64,000 nt of DNA, from contig DAORAL010000025.1 in the NCBI GenBank assembly GCA_035344155.1, positions 1-64,000 of the forward strand. Direction: 5' to 3'. The position numbers and the translations under genes were made by a program. The stretch comes from UBA1845 sp002338715. Lineage in GTDB: Bacteria > Planctomycetota > Phycisphaerae > UBA1845. Each line of letters starts with the position of its first letter. Positions within the stretch are counted from its first letter, which is position 1. Shown here one piece after another: positions 27,390 to 38,000 of this stretch. Under the pieces are notes generated by a model, which did no database searches, was not told where the DNA came from, and worked only from the letters and a program-made list of their open reading frames with translations.

Positions 27390-28226
27390 ATGACTAGAAC
27401 TTCAATCGCAACCACGCTCTGTGTCGCAATGTTTGCAACCGCACCCGCGTCAGCCGACCTGGTGATGCTCTCGGTGGCCGACAACCTCGATGCCGCCATC
27501 GGCGGACTCACCGGCTTGGAAGACATCGACGTCGTTCAGTACAACACCGCAACCGACAGCGCAACCATCATTCTGCAAAACTCGGACTTCGACATCGGTT
27601 CCGGTGACACCAATGCCGTCCACTACATGCCCAACGGCAATATCGTCATGTCGAACCTCTTCAATGCGCAGATCGCCGGCCTTGCGTTCGAGGATGACGA
27701 TCTCGTCGAGTACAACCCGAACACGAACACCGCATCACTTCTGTTTGACGGTTCGGCATTGTTCGATTCGACAGCCGAAGACATCGACGCCGTTTATGTT
27801 CGCGACAATGGCAACATCGTCATGTCGACGCTTGCAGACGCGGGTCTGGGCGGGCTCAGCTTTGGCAATGGCGACATCATTGAATACAACCCGAATACCG
27901 ACACCGCGACGCTGCTGGTCGCGGAATCCGATCTGTTCGACGACGGTGCAGGCAACGTGGATGCCGTTCACATTCTCGAAAATGGCAATCTGCTTATCAG
28001 TGCCCTCGACACGACCGAAACCGTGAGCGGTATCGTGTTCAACGATGGGGACGTCTTCGAATACAATCCGCTTACCGACACCGCGTCGCTTTACATGAGC
28101 GAAAGCGTTTTCACCAGCACCGGGCTGGCCAACGATATCGACGGATTCACCCTCGTGCCCGAACCGGGAACGTTTGGTTTGCTGCTACTCTCAATGGGTT
28201 ATGTGCTTCGCCGCCGCGTGGCCTGA
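27390..28226 (+). CDS. PEP-CTERM protein with four propeller-like repeats
   Basis: A 278-residue exported protein. A signal peptide (TLCVAMFATAPASA) is followed by four repeats of about 52 residues, each containing a YNPNTDTATLL-like strand and a DAVHxxxNGNIxMS-like strand. These resemble beta-propeller blades. The C-terminus VPEPGTFGLLLLSMGYVLRRR is a clear PEP-CTERM sorting signal: PEP motif, hydrophobic helix, arginine cluster. In other bacteria such tails are removed by an exosortase during export to the envelope or matrix; no exosortase is in this window. The ATG has GGAGGAGG eight bases upstream. The next gene begins 12 bases downstream and is probably cotranscribed. Confidence 0.88.
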   Translation: MTRTSIATTLCVAMFATAPASADLVMLSVADNLDAAIGGLTGLEDIDVVQYNTATDSATIILQNSDFDIGSGDTNAVHYMPNGNIVMSNLFNAQIAGLAFEDDDLVEYNPNTNTASLLFDGSALFDSTAEDIDAVYVRDNGNIVMSTLADAGLGGLSFGNGDIIEYNPNTDTATLLVAESDLFDDGAGNVDAVHILENGNLLISALDTTETVSGIVFNDGDVFEYNPLTDTASLYMSESVFTSTGLANDIDGFTLVPEPGTFGLLLLSMGYVLRRRVA

Positions 28227-28238
28227 AAGGATTCTGTA

Positions 28239-29384
28239 ATGCGAATAGTTTGTGCTGTATCGAATCAACGACTTGCATATCGGTTGCCACAACCGACGGC
28301 CAACCGCTGCGTTCTTGGCGTGTGCGTGCTCATGCATGCGGCGCTCGTTGCGGGAACGGCATTCGGCGCTCAAAAGCAGGTCGAAACCATCGCCGGGAGC
28401 GATTTTAATATCGCGCAAACCCCTGTTGTTCAGACGGTCACCGGGACCACCACCGAACCCATCACCGGCGTCGGATTCACCGCACAATGGACCGCAGTGG
28501 TCGCCGACAACGAGGATGGTTTGTTTCCGTGGTCGCTGGATCTTGGCGTCAACGTCACTGCACCGAACGGGACCGATGTCGTGAATTGGGATCCACTCGG
28601 CGGTGACGTCACGATCGCCGACTTTCCGCTTCAGGATTTCACCGATGGACTTCCTTCGGTCTCGGGTGTTGGCGACTTTTCGTGGCAATTCACGAATCTG
28701 GGTGTACCGTCTCCCTGGGTTTCCGGTTTGCGAAACGTCAGCTATCACCTGCTGACAACGGTGCCCGATGTGGTTGAAGTCATCAACGGTTCGGTGGCGA
28801 CAGGACCGCATTGGAGTCGCCCCTACTTCATCGCAGGTATCAGCGGGCAAGGTCCGGTGAACTACGATGTCGTCCGCTTTGAAGTCAGCGAAGCCGGTGG
28901 TTACACGTTCCTTAGCGTTGTCCCCAGCGGAAACAACTTCAACTATATCTATCAGGATTCCTTCGATCCCAGTCAGCCGCTCAACAACCTGCTCGACTAT
29001 GGGTTGGGCAACGGTAACGCGCCGAACGGAACACCGGTCGGCACATCGCTGATCGAAGTGTTGCTTCAGGAGAATACGACCTACTATTACGTCACATCGC
29101 AGTGGGCATTCTTCAACCCGGGTCAACCGTTTACGACCACGATCACCGGTCCAGCACTGATCACCAAGCTGCCCTTCGCCCAACAGGATTTCGATCAGGA
29201 TGGTGATGTGGACTTAACCGACTATGCAGTCTTTACGGATTGCCTGGCCGGTCCCGATGCATCACCTTCGCCGACGATCGATGATGTCGACCTGGCCGAA
29301 TGCCTCGACCATTTCGACAGTGACACCGACAACGATGTCGACCTGGCCGACTTCGCGGATTTCCAGGCTGCGTTTACGAATTGA
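28239..29384 (+). CDS. Secreted protein with dockerin-like C-terminus
   Basis: A 381-residue exported protein. The N-terminal hydrophobic stretch CVLGVCVLMHAALVAGTAFGA follows an unusually long polar leader of about 23 residues. The body is beta-rich without recognised catalytic motifs. The C-terminus has two calcium loops, DFDQDGDVDLTDYAVF and DSDTDNDVDLADFADF, of the dockerin type. AAAGGA lies seven bases before the ATG. It follows the PEP-CTERM gene by 12 bases, so both products may be secreted together. A terminator follows. Function unknown; possibly an adhesin or substrate-binding surface protein. Confidence 0.82.
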   Translation: MRIVCAVSNQRLAYRLPQPTANRCVLGVCVLMHAALVAGTAFGAQKQVETIAGSDFNIAQTPVVQTVTGTTTEPITGVGFTAQWTAVVADNEDGLFPWSLDLGVNVTAPNGTDVVNWDPLGGDVTIADFPLQDFTDGLPSVSGVGDFSWQFTNLGVPSPWVSGLRNVSYHLLTTVPDVVEVINGSVATGPHWSRPYFIAGISGQGPVNYDVVRFEVSEAGGYTFLSVVPSGNNFNYIYQDSFDPSQPLNNLLDYGLGNGNAPNGTPVGTSLIEVLLQENTTYYYVTSQWAFFNPGQPFTTTITGPALITKLPFAQQDFDQDGDVDLTDYAVFTDCLAGPDASPSPTIDDVDLAECLDHFDSDTDNDVDLADFADFQAAFTN

Positions 29385-29422
29385 ACTGATAGCGTCAGCA
29401 ACACGTTTTGAGTAACGAACTC

Positions 29423-29466
29423 AATCGCCGTAAGGACCACAAGGTTTTTGCGGCGGTTGTTTTTTT
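29423..29466 (+). terminator. Intrinsic terminator after the PEP-CTERM/dockerin-like pair
   Basis: AATCGCCG (29423-29430) pairs with CGGCGGTT (29451-29458), with one U-G pair, and is followed by seven T (29460-29466). It lies about 40 bases past the stop of the gene ending at 29384. Confidence 0.75.
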
Positions 29467-29501
29467 ATGTGATTCCATACACAGCCCGTTTCAAGCAGTG
29501 C

Positions 29502-30740
29502 CTATTTGTAAAGAAGGAACTCCGACCTTCGAGCCATAAAAGCGTCGAGCTTGGGCTGCCATGATTTGGTGTAGGTGGTTGGCCCTTTTGAAGATTTCGC
29601 CTGGTTCACGATGCCCTCGTTAAAGAGCAGGCGGGTGACCTTGTCGACCTCGAACGCATCGCCGAACAAGTCGTGCAATTCGCGTACGATCGACAAGCCC
29701 GTTTCGCTCGGATCGAATGCGTTGCGATCGGTCAGCACGATCTGCACACCCCCGCATTCTTCGTTCTTGAATTTGCTCGCATTCGGTGTGAAGCGATACG
29801 GAAGGAAACGCACGCCGGCTAACCCCAGGCTGTTCAACCGCGCGGCGAGTGGTCGCTCCTTGATCCACGGCGCACCGAATCGCTCGAACGGCGTATCAGT
29901 CCCCCGCCCCACCGACACGTTGCACGCCTCGATCATGCCGATCGCCGGATAGAGCGCAGCCTGCGTCAATGAGCGCATGTTCGGCGACGGATCGACCCAC
30001 GTCAGCAGCGTTTCGTCGTACCACATGCTTCGCTTGTAACCCTGCATCTCGATGACGACGAGGTCGGCATTGATCTTCCGTTCGACGTTGAACATCTTCG
30101 CCAACTCGCCGATGGTCATCCCGTGCACCAGCGGCACATCGTGGTAGGCGGTGAACTTTCCCTCGACATCGGCGAACGGACCGAAGACCCGCGTGGCTGT
30201 GATCGGGTTGGGTCGATCGAGCACGACAAAGGGAATGCCCGCCTCAGCCGCGGCTTCCATGGCCATCCCCATCGTGGAGATATACGTATAGAAACGCGTG
30301 CCGATGTCCTGAATGTCGAATACCAGCATGTCGACGCCCTTGAGCGTTTCAGCGGTGGGCTTGCGGGTCTCACCGTAGAGGCTGAACACCTTCAAACCGG
30401 TGAGCGGATCGGTCGAGTCGGCGACGCGCTCGTCGAGCACTCCCTTCAGACCGTGCTCGGGACTGAAGAGCGCGACCAAGTCGACATTGGGCGCGGCATG
30501 GATCAGTTCCAGCGTCGATTCGCCGAAACGGTTGAGACCGGTGTGGTTGGTGATGAGCCCGACCTTGCGACCGGCCAACGGTTTGAAACCGTCGCGAACC
30601 AACACGTCGATGCCACACATCACGCCATCCGGTGCGACACTTTTGGCAGCATCGCCAGCCCAAAGCGGCGCCGCGGCCAACACAATCGCCAAACTTGCAG
30701 CCCACCAAACCCGTCCACTCAAACATGTCGAATTTTTCAT
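29502..30740 (-). CDS. Exo-beta-N-acetylmuramidase NamZ-like protein (DUF1343)
   Basis: Exported protein of about 412 residues with a signal peptide (AASLAIVLAAAPLWA) and a full DUF1343 domain. Typical blocks are GIDVLVRDGFKPLAGRKVGLITNHTG, FSPEHGLKG, SLYGETRKPT, DIQDIGTRFYTYISTM and DRPNP. Characterised members (NamZ of Bacillus, also studied in Bacteroidota) release terminal MurNAc from peptidoglycan fragments. A sodium symporter is divergently encoded within 200 bases, consistent with recovery of cell-wall sugars. An in-frame GTG at 30752 could give four more residues; ATG 30740 is preferred. The conserved residues I can recognise are present. Confidence 0.9.
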   Translation of the reverse strand: MKNSTCLSGRVWWAASLAIVLAAAPLWAGDAAKSVAPDGVMCGIDVLVRDGFKPLAGRKVGLITNHTGLNRFGESTLELIHAAPNVDLVALFSPEHGLKGVLDERVADSTDPLTGLKVFSLYGETRKPTAETLKGVDMLVFDIQDIGTRFYTYISTMGMAMEAAAEAGIPFVVLDRPNPITATRVFGPFADVEGKFTAYHDVPLVHGMTIGELAKMFNVERKINADLVVIEMQGYKRSMWYDETLLTWVDPSPNMRSLTQAALYPAIGMIEACNVSVGRGTDTPFERFGAPWIKERPLAARLNSLGLAGVRFLPYRFTPNASKFKNEECGGVQIVLTDRNAFDPSETGLSIVRELHDLFGDAFEVDKVTRLLFNEGIVNQAKSSKGPTTYTKSWQPKLDAFMARRSEFLLYK

Positions 30741-30931
30741 CGCTTCATCCACTTTTCTGCATATGGTTCATTGCCAAATCAACCGGTGCGATCGCACCCG
30801 GTTCGTCACAGTATCGCAGCACCGCCCCCCACCACAACCCCGGCCCTGTCCGATGCACGATCCTTTTGCTTTTGCAGCGGCTTGCTCCCTGCTAAGATGC
30901 CCGCTGCCATTTTGGCCAACCATTGCACCTG

Positions 30932-32479
30932 ATGCTGGGCGTCTGCATGATTTTTGCTGCAATCGGAATTGAAACGAACTTTTCGGTGATCGACTGGTGC
31001 ATCGTTGCGGTGTACCTGCTGGGGACCGCCGTCATCGGACTTTGCGTCAATCGCTTCGTCAAGAATGTCGGTGACTACATCGTCGCTGGCCGCGCGATCA
31101 AACCCTATCTCGGCATCGCTACGATGATCGGCACCGAACTCGGTCTGGTCACGGTCATGTACGCCGCGCAGAAAGGTTTCACCGGCGGATTCTCCGCGTT
31201 TCATATCGCGTTGGTCGCGGCGATCGTGACGCTGGCGGTCGGACTTTCCGGATTCATCGTTGTCCCGCTGCGCCGAATGGATGTGATGACGATTCCTGAA
31301 TTCTACGAGAAGCGGTTTGGCCGCGGCGTTCGCGTGTTTGGCGGCGCGATCCTTGTGGCATCTGGTGTGTTGAACATGGGCTTGTTTCTAAAAGCCGGTT
31401 CGATTTTCGTCACGGGCATCACCGGCATGACGTCACCGCTTGCGTTGAAACTTGTGCTGTCGGGTTTGCTCGGACTCGTTCTGATTTACACCGTGCTTGG
31501 CGGCATGATCTCCGTCATCGTCACCGACTACGTTCAGTTCATTGTCCTCTCGTTCGGACTCATCGTTTCATGCATCTACGCCGTCCAGAAACTCGGCTGG
31601 CAAACGATCATCGACACGGTCACCGAGCAGCGTGGGCCCGCAGGTTTCAATCCGTTTCATTCGGATGGTTTTGGCGTTCAATACGTCATATGGATGGCGT
31701 TTTTGGGGCTGGTCTCGTGCGCGATCTGGCAGACCGCCGTCGTTCGGGCTTGTTCCGCAGAGAACACGAAGGTCGTCAAGCGAATGTACTCGTTCTCATC
31801 GGTCGGGTTTATGGTGCGGTTCTTGATCCCGAACTTTCTGGGCATCTGCGCGTTGGTCTATATCTGCCAGACGCCGGCCCTGCGAAGCATTTTCCTTCCC
31901 GATGACGGCAACGTCGATTCCGGGATGACGTTGATGGCCATGCCCGTGTTCGTCGGGCAGATCCTCCCCACCGGCATCCTCGGCATCATCACCGCGGGCA
32001 TGCTCGCGGCATTCATGTCGACGCACGACAGTTACCTGCTCTGCTGGAGTTCGGTGTTGACGCAGGACGTCATCGCACCGTGCTTCAAGGATGGACTTTC
32101 CAACAAGGCCCGCCTGCGCTTGACCCGCACATTCGTCGTGTTGATCGGATTGTTCCTGCTTTTGTGGGGACTGTGGTATCCGCTCGGGCAGGACTTGTGG
32201 GACTACATGGCCATCACGGGCGCAGTGTATTCCACCGGCGCTTTTGCCCTCCTCGTATTTGGCATTTATTGGAAGCGGGCCAGCAGCGCGGGCGCTTATT
32301 TGGCGCTCTGCTCCGGCGGGCTTGCGGTTCTGGGGCTTAAACCGATTGCCGCGCAGTTCAATCTGCATGCGTCGGCTGAGACGGTTGGTCTCGCGACGAT
32401 TGGGCTCGCGGTCGTCACCATGGTGCTCGGTTCATTGGCGATGCCCAACAAGCGTCCTGCGGCGAGTGAAGGGAACTGA
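30932..32479 (+). CDS. Sodium:solute symporter (SSS family)
   Basis: An integral membrane protein of about 515 residues with 13 or so hydrophobic segments. The start IDWCIVAVYLLGTAVIGL, the GDYIVAGRAIKP segment, MTIPEFYEKRFG and the LPTGILGIITAGMLAAFMSTHDSYLLC block are typical of the SSS family, which couples uptake of sugars, vitamins or amino acids to sodium. The substrate is not evident. The neighbouring muramidase suggests a cell-wall sugar, and a Tannerella SSS protein (MurT) is known to take up MurNAc. The exact start is uncertain (TTG 30923, ATG 30932 or ATG 30947), as no clear ribosome site is seen. The small partner gene follows after 4 bases. Confidence 0.9.
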   Translation: MLGVCMIFAAIGIETNFSVIDWCIVAVYLLGTAVIGLCVNRFVKNVGDYIVAGRAIKPYLGIATMIGTELGLVTVMYAAQKGFTGGFSAFHIALVAAIVTLAVGLSGFIVVPLRRMDVMTIPEFYEKRFGRGVRVFGGAILVASGVLNMGLFLKAGSIFVTGITGMTSPLALKLVLSGLLGLVLIYTVLGGMISVIVTDYVQFIVLSFGLIVSCIYAVQKLGWQTIIDTVTEQRGPAGFNPFHSDGFGVQYVIWMAFLGLVSCAIWQTAVVRACSAENTKVVKRMYSFSSVGFMVRFLIPNFLGICALVYICQTPALRSIFLPDDGNVDSGMTLMAMPVFVGQILPTGILGIITAGMLAAFMSTHDSYLLCWSSVLTQDVIAPCFKDGLSNKARLRLTRTFVVLIGLFLLLWGLWYPLGQDLWDYMAITGAVYSTGAFALLVFGIYWKRASSAGAYLALCSGGLAVLGLKPIAAQFNLHASAETVGLATIGLAVVTMVLGSLAMPNKRPAASEGN

Positions 32480-32483
32480 CGCG

Positions 32484-32654
32484 ATGGCATTTTGGACCAC
32501 ATTCTGGACCGTCGTCTTGATCATCGGCGTTGCGCTTTTTGCCGTCCTTTCGGTTGTGGTGACCATTGGCGGGTGGTTTGATATCCGCGCGCTCTTCGAA
32601 AGCATCAAGGCCCAACACACCGAAGCCGAAACAGAAGATCGCGATCCCCGCTGA
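32484..32654 (+). CDS. Small membrane protein, probable symporter accessory subunit
   Basis: A 56-residue protein with one long hydrophobic helix (FWTVVLIIGVALFAVLSVVVTIGGW) followed by FDIRALFESI and an acidic tail. Short proteins of this design accompany SSS symporters in several bacteria, which is the basis for the call. It starts four bases after the symporter stop, with GAAGGGA nine bases before the ATG. It is therefore almost certainly cotranscribed and possibly a stabilising subunit. Confidence 0.75.
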   Translation: MAFWTTFWTVVLIIGVALFAVLSVVVTIGGWFDIRALFESIKAQHTEAETEDRDPR

Positions 32655-32836
32655 TCGCATAAGCCATTCAAACCAACCGTCCGAATAACGTTCGCGCGAA
32701 TGCACTTCATCGCGGCATTCCGATTATGTTTCGACGGTGTGTCCAAGACGTGATACTAAAGAAACGCGGCGCTGCGATGCCTTGAGTCACCGCGTTCATC
32801 TGGTTACGCTGGAGTGGTCCAAAATCGGAGACTCCA

Positions 32837-35083
32837 ATGAAAAACGTTCAGATGTGCCTCGTCGGGTTGGCCGTTTGTTCCTTTGTTTTTACAAATTCTT
32901 CCGCGACGGCGGCTGATCCGGTCAAACGATACGACGACCTCAAAGTCCTTCGCGTTCAAGTCAACAGTCCCCTCGACGTTTCCTTCATTCAAGACATCGG
33001 CGCCGACATCTGGAGCCATCATCCATTCGGTGAAGTCATTGATGTATGCGTTGATGCCTCGCAGTTGGCCGCGCTCGAACGCAGCGGCTTGCAGTATGAA
33101 ACCTGGATTGACAACGTGCAGCAACTTGTCGATGCGGAACGCGCAGGCGTGCGCGGTACCGATTACTTCGACGATTACCACAACTACGCCGACATTCAGG
33201 CATATCTTGAGCAACTCGTCGCCGCACATCCGACGCTTGCATCGATGTTCGACGTCGGCACGAGTCTCGAAGGTCGAACAATTCGCGGCATCCGCGTCGC
33301 CGGTCCCAACGTGGATGAATTCAGCCCGGCGGTGATCTACTTCTCAGCCGTTCACGCCCGCGAGTGGATCGCCACAACGATCCCGCCCTACCTCGCCAAT
33401 CACTTGTTGAGCAACTACGGAACCGATTCTCAAGTCACGAACCTGGTCGACAACGTCGAGTGGTTTTTGATCCCGGTCGGCAATCCGGATGGATTCGAAT
33501 ACACATGGAATACCTACCGGTTGTGGCGCAAAAATCGACGCGACAACGGTGACGGTTCATATGGCGTTGACATCAACCGCAACTGGGGATGGGGTTGGGG
33601 CGGTGAAGGTGCGAGCGATTTTTCCGGTGATGAAGACTATCACGGACCAAGTCCCTTCTCGGAACCGGAAACGCAGGCGCTGCGCGACCTCTTCCTCGCT
33701 CATCCAAACGTCCGGGCGCAACTCGACATTCACTCGTACTCGCAGTTGATCCTTTGGCCCTGGGGATATCAAAGCCAACTCCCTGCCGACCAGGCGAGTT
33801 ACAACACCATCGGGCAGACCATGCGGAGTTTGATTCAAAGCGTCCATGGCCGCACCTACGACATCGGTCCGATCTACACCGCGATCTACCCGGCCAGCGG
33901 TGGTTCGCTCGATTGGACATACGGCGAACGGAAGGTTTTGTCGTATTCGTTCGAACTTCGCGACACGGGATCGTTCGGATTTCTCTTGCCAGCCAGTCAG
34001 ATCGTGGCCAACAACGAAGAAATTCTGCCGGCGATCATGCACATGACCGGAACCGACGAGGTGTTGGCGACGCAGATCAATCTGTTTGGCGAAGTGCCCG
34101 ATGGCATGTTGGCCGGTCAGACGACTTCGATTCCACTGGCAATTACGTCAGGTGTTGAAGACCTGAGTCCTGCATCGGCAGAGCTCCATTATCGGTATGA
34201 TGCTTCTGGTCCTTTCAAGACCGTACCGATGCAACAAGTCGATGGTGCCGAGTTTCTCGCGGAGCTTCCGGCCACCAATTGCTCCTCGACGCCTGAGTTT
34301 TATTTCGCGATTGCAACGTCCAATGGCGTCGTGACCGAGCCAGCCGGCGCGCCCGGAAACGTATACGCCGCGACGGTGCAGCAACAGCCCACGATCATCT
34401 TCGAAGAGAACATGGACACCGATCCCGGTTGGACCACCACGGGGCAATGGGCATGGGGCAAACCGATGGGGTTGGCGGGCGATCATGGCGGTCCCGATCC
34501 AACGAGCGGTTACACCGGCAACAACGTGTATGGTTACAATCTCAGCGGCGGTTACACCAACGGCATGAGCAAGCAGACGTTGACCACGGGCGCGATCGAT
34601 TGCACCGGCGAATCGGATGTGCATCTTTCATTCTGGCGCTGGCTGGGCGTTGAGCAACCGGCTTACGATGACGCAACGATTGAAGTGAGCAACAACGGCA
34701 GCAGTTGGACCACGATCTGGTCAAACGCGCAGACCATCAGCGACACGAGCTGGCAGTTTCAATCGTTCGACATTTCCGCCGTCGCCGACGGACAAGCGAG
34801 CGTTCAGATTCGCTGGACCCTTGGACCGACGGACAGCAGTTGGACATTCTGCGGTTGGAACATCGACGATGTACAAGTCACTGCCGCGACATGCATCGGC
34901 ATGTATGGTGATTTCAACGGTGATTCGCAAGTGGACGTGACCGACCACGCAGCGTTTGCGCCTTGCATGCAGGGACCGGACGGTGGACTGCTTCCGGAAT
35001 GCGGCATCTTCGACAGCGAACAGGATGGCGATGTCGATCTGATTGATGCGATGCAAATGCAGCAGGCGATCACGCTGCCGTAG
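32837..35083 (+). CDS. Secreted M14 zinc carboxypeptidase with dockerin-like tail
   Basis: Exported peptidase of 748 residues. A signal peptide is followed by a propeptide-like region (about 25-105) and an M14 catalytic domain (about 110-410). Zinc ligands are His173 and Glu176 in HAREW and His299 in DIHSYSQ; the catalytic glutamate is Glu373 in FELRDTG. NPDGFEYTW and DINRNWGW are also typical of metallocarboxypeptidases A/B. After it come beta-rich modules, then two dockerin-type loops, GDFNGDSQVDVTDHAAF and DSEQDGDVDLIDAMQM. It removes C-terminal residues from proteins outside the cell. GGAG lies six to seven bases before the ATG. Its stop is 6 bases from the stop of the convergent giant gene. 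Confidence 0.93.
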   Translation: MKNVQMCLVGLAVCSFVFTNSSATAADPVKRYDDLKVLRVQVNSPLDVSFIQDIGADIWSHHPFGEVIDVCVDASQLAALERSGLQYETWIDNVQQLVDAERAGVRGTDYFDDYHNYADIQAYLEQLVAAHPTLASMFDVGTSLEGRTIRGIRVAGPNVDEFSPAVIYFSAVHAREWIATTIPPYLANHLLSNYGTDSQVTNLVDNVEWFLIPVGNPDGFEYTWNTYRLWRKNRRDNGDGSYGVDINRNWGWGWGGEGASDFSGDEDYHGPSPFSEPETQALRDLFLAHPNVRAQLDIHSYSQLILWPWGYQSQLPADQASYNTIGQTMRSLIQSVHGRTYDIGPIYTAIYPASGGSLDWTYGERKVLSYSFELRDTGSFGFLLPASQIVANNEEILPAIMHMTGTDEVLATQINLFGEVPDGMLAGQTTSIPLAITSGVEDLSPASAELHYRYDASGPFKTVPMQQVDGAEFLAELPATNCSSTPEFYFAIATSNGVVTEPAGAPGNVYAATVQQQPTIIFEENMDTDPGWTTTGQWAWGKPMGLAGDHGGPDPTSGYTGNNVYGYNLSGGYTNGMSKQTLTTGAIDCTGESDVHLSFWRWLGVEQPAYDDATIEVSNNGSSWTTIWSNAQTISDTSWQFQSFDISAVADGQASVQIRWTLGPTDSSWTFCGWNIDDVQVTAATCIGMYGDFNGDSQVDVTDHAAFAPCMQGPDGGLLPECGIFDSEQDGDVDLIDAMQMQQAITLP

Positions 35084-35089
35084 CGCGTC

Positions 35090-38000
35090 TTACGGACCGC
35101 TCAACATGCTGGCGAACAGATCGTAGTCGGCTAAGTCAATCACGCCGCACGGTTCTGCGATGTCAAACTGTGCGAGACATGGCGGAGTCGGATCGGTGTA
35201 GCAGATCATGAACGCCGCGTAGTCGCTCAAACTGAATTCGTAGACTTCGCAATCGTTGAGCACGCCATCGTCGTCGCAGTCGGCGCCGCTTCCCATCGTG
35301 ATATCGCACGCATCCGGTATAGAATTTGAATCGCAATCCGGATCGCATTCATCCGGCACGCCGTTGGTGTCACAATCCGGGCTGAACAATGTCGCGATGT
35401 CGCACTCATCGGCGATCGCATTCAGGTTGCAGTCAGCCGACGGAAAGTCAAAAACGTACGCCGCTCCCCCGCCCGGCTTGAATGAATTATCACTATAGGA
35501 ACCGACGATCATCGAGTTGTTGTCGTCGACCGACACGGAGATGCCGACCAGCGCGTTGGTGGATGCGTCAGCCGCCGTAATGATCTGATCTTCGGTCCAG
35601 GTTGCGCCGAAGCGGTCAAACTTGAAGACGGCCCCTGCATCACACGCCGGGCAAACGACATCCGACCGAGGCGAGGCAATGAACGCCGTGTCGCCATGAA
35701 CCGCGACCGAGAGGCCAAACAGATCCTGAATCATCGCGTTGGATGCAGTGAGTTTTTGCTGCTGCGCCCACGCCCCACCGGATCGCACGAAGACATACGC
35801 CGAACCGGAAAACGCGCCGTCATCGTCATCATATGGCGCTCCGACGACGGCTGTGTCGCCCTGAACTGCCACCGAAATGCCGAACTGGTCGTAGTCAGCC
35901 GCATCGTCGGAGAGAAGTTTTTGCTCCTGAGTCCAGACGCCGCCCGAACGAACAAAGACATACGCCTTGCCCGGACTCGTGTTTCCTTCTGGCGCGCCGA
36001 TGACGGCAGTATCGCCATCGAGCGCGACCGCCTGCCCGAAATATTCCTGTGCACCTGCATCATCAGCGATGAGCTTGGCCTGCTGCGTCCAGACGCCTCC
36101 GCTGCGTACAAAAACGTAAGCCGATCCTGCGTTGACCTCGGGAACATCGTCGGTCACCGATCCAACCAGCGCCGTGTCACCGTCGATCGCCACCGCAAAA
36201 CCAAACTGATCTCCGCCGCCCGCATCGTCAGCCGTCAAGAATGCTTGCTGCATCCAGACGCCGCCCGAACGAACGAAGATATACACCGAACCGGAACTCG
36301 ACGACGGTCCTTCGTTGTCATCACCATGGCAGCTGGCGATGATCGTGTCACCGGAGATACCGACCGTTTGGCCGAACGCATCGTCATTGGCCGGATCGGG
36401 GTTAACGATTCTGACGATCTGCGTCCAAATGCCGTCGATGCGTTCGAAAATGTAAATCGCACCTACGTTGTTGTAAGGACCGTTGCGCTCGTTGCCCGTG
36501 CCGATGACGGCAGTATCACCGCTGATCGAGACCGATTCACCGAATGAAACGGATTGAATCTGATCGAGAGCCGTCAGCTTGGCCTGTTGATTGATCCAAC
36601 CGTTCAAGTCGCATTCATCGGGGATGCCGTTGGTGTTGCAATCGGGGCTGCCGCCGCTGCTGATGTCGCATTCGTCGGGTTGGCCATTCGAGTTGCAGTC
36701 GATATACGTTCCCGGGATGAATCCGCATTCGTCGGGGATACCGTCGGCATTGCAGTCATCGCTGGTCAGGTTCGCAAGGTCACAGTCATCGGGAACACCG
36801 TTGGCATTGCAATCGATTTCGCATTCATCCGGAATCGCATTGGTGTTGCAGTCGTCGCTGAATCCAGTTTCCAGGTCGCATTCATCCGGGACACCGTTTT
36901 CGTTGCAGTCGGCTGAGTTCTGCAAATCGAACACATAGGCGGCCCCCGCGTTTTCAGCGACTTCATCGTCCAGATTTGCACTGATGGCAGCCGTATCGCC
37001 CGAAATTGAAACGCTGAATCCGAATTGATCGTTCGCCGAAGACAGGCCAACCCCCAGCTTGGACCGCATGATCCAATCGTTTGCCGTGCGAACGAAGACA
37101 TAGGCGGCACCAGAGTTACAACCAATGTCACCTGGGCAGGCATGATCGTCGTTACGGGCACCAACAATGACGGTGTCACCATCAACAGCCACCGACTGAC
37201 CAAACAAATCGCCGTAATTCAAAGTCTCCGTCGTGAGGCGGTCCTGTTCAGCCCACACCCCGCCCTCGCGATAAAACACATACGCGGCACCGTTGTTCAC
37301 AACAATGCCGCCGCCTGGGTACGTCTCATCGTTGTACGCACCGACGACTGCGGTATCACCGTCAACTGCAACTGCGGCACCGAAGCGGTCGCCGTTGTCC
37401 GTTTGGCTTCCAAAAATCTTGGCTTCCTGTGTCCAAACGCCGGCTGTCCGCGTGAACACATAGGCCGAACCGGTGTTGGCCCCAAAGTCGTCGTCCATGG
37501 GTGCTCCAACAATCGCGGTGTCACCACTCAACGACACGGTCACGCCAAACTGATCTTCCGACCCGCCGTCGGTTGCAAAGAGTTTCTGCTGCTGTGTCCA
37601 TACGGTTCCACTTCGCACAAAAACATACGCAGCCCCGTTGGGGTTGGCCCCCATGCTGCTGCCCCGCGCACCAACCAAAGCGGTGTCGCCATCAACCGCA
37701 ACGTCGAATCCGAGATACGATTGAAACGCAGGGTCGGATGCGTTGAGTTTGGCTTGCTCCGACCAAATGTCCCCGTCCCTCACAAACACGTAGGCCGATC
37801 CCGAATTGACAATCGTATCGTCATCATCGTAAGCACCTACGACGATCGTTTCGCCGTCGATGGCCACAGACGTTCCGAAGTAGTCGCCGGTCGCCCCATC
37901 TGATGCGGTCAGTTTTGCCTGTTCAAGCCAGCCGGAACCCGTGCGCACATAAACGTAGGCCGATCCTTTGGAGAGCACGCCGCCGTCATCGTCCAATGAC

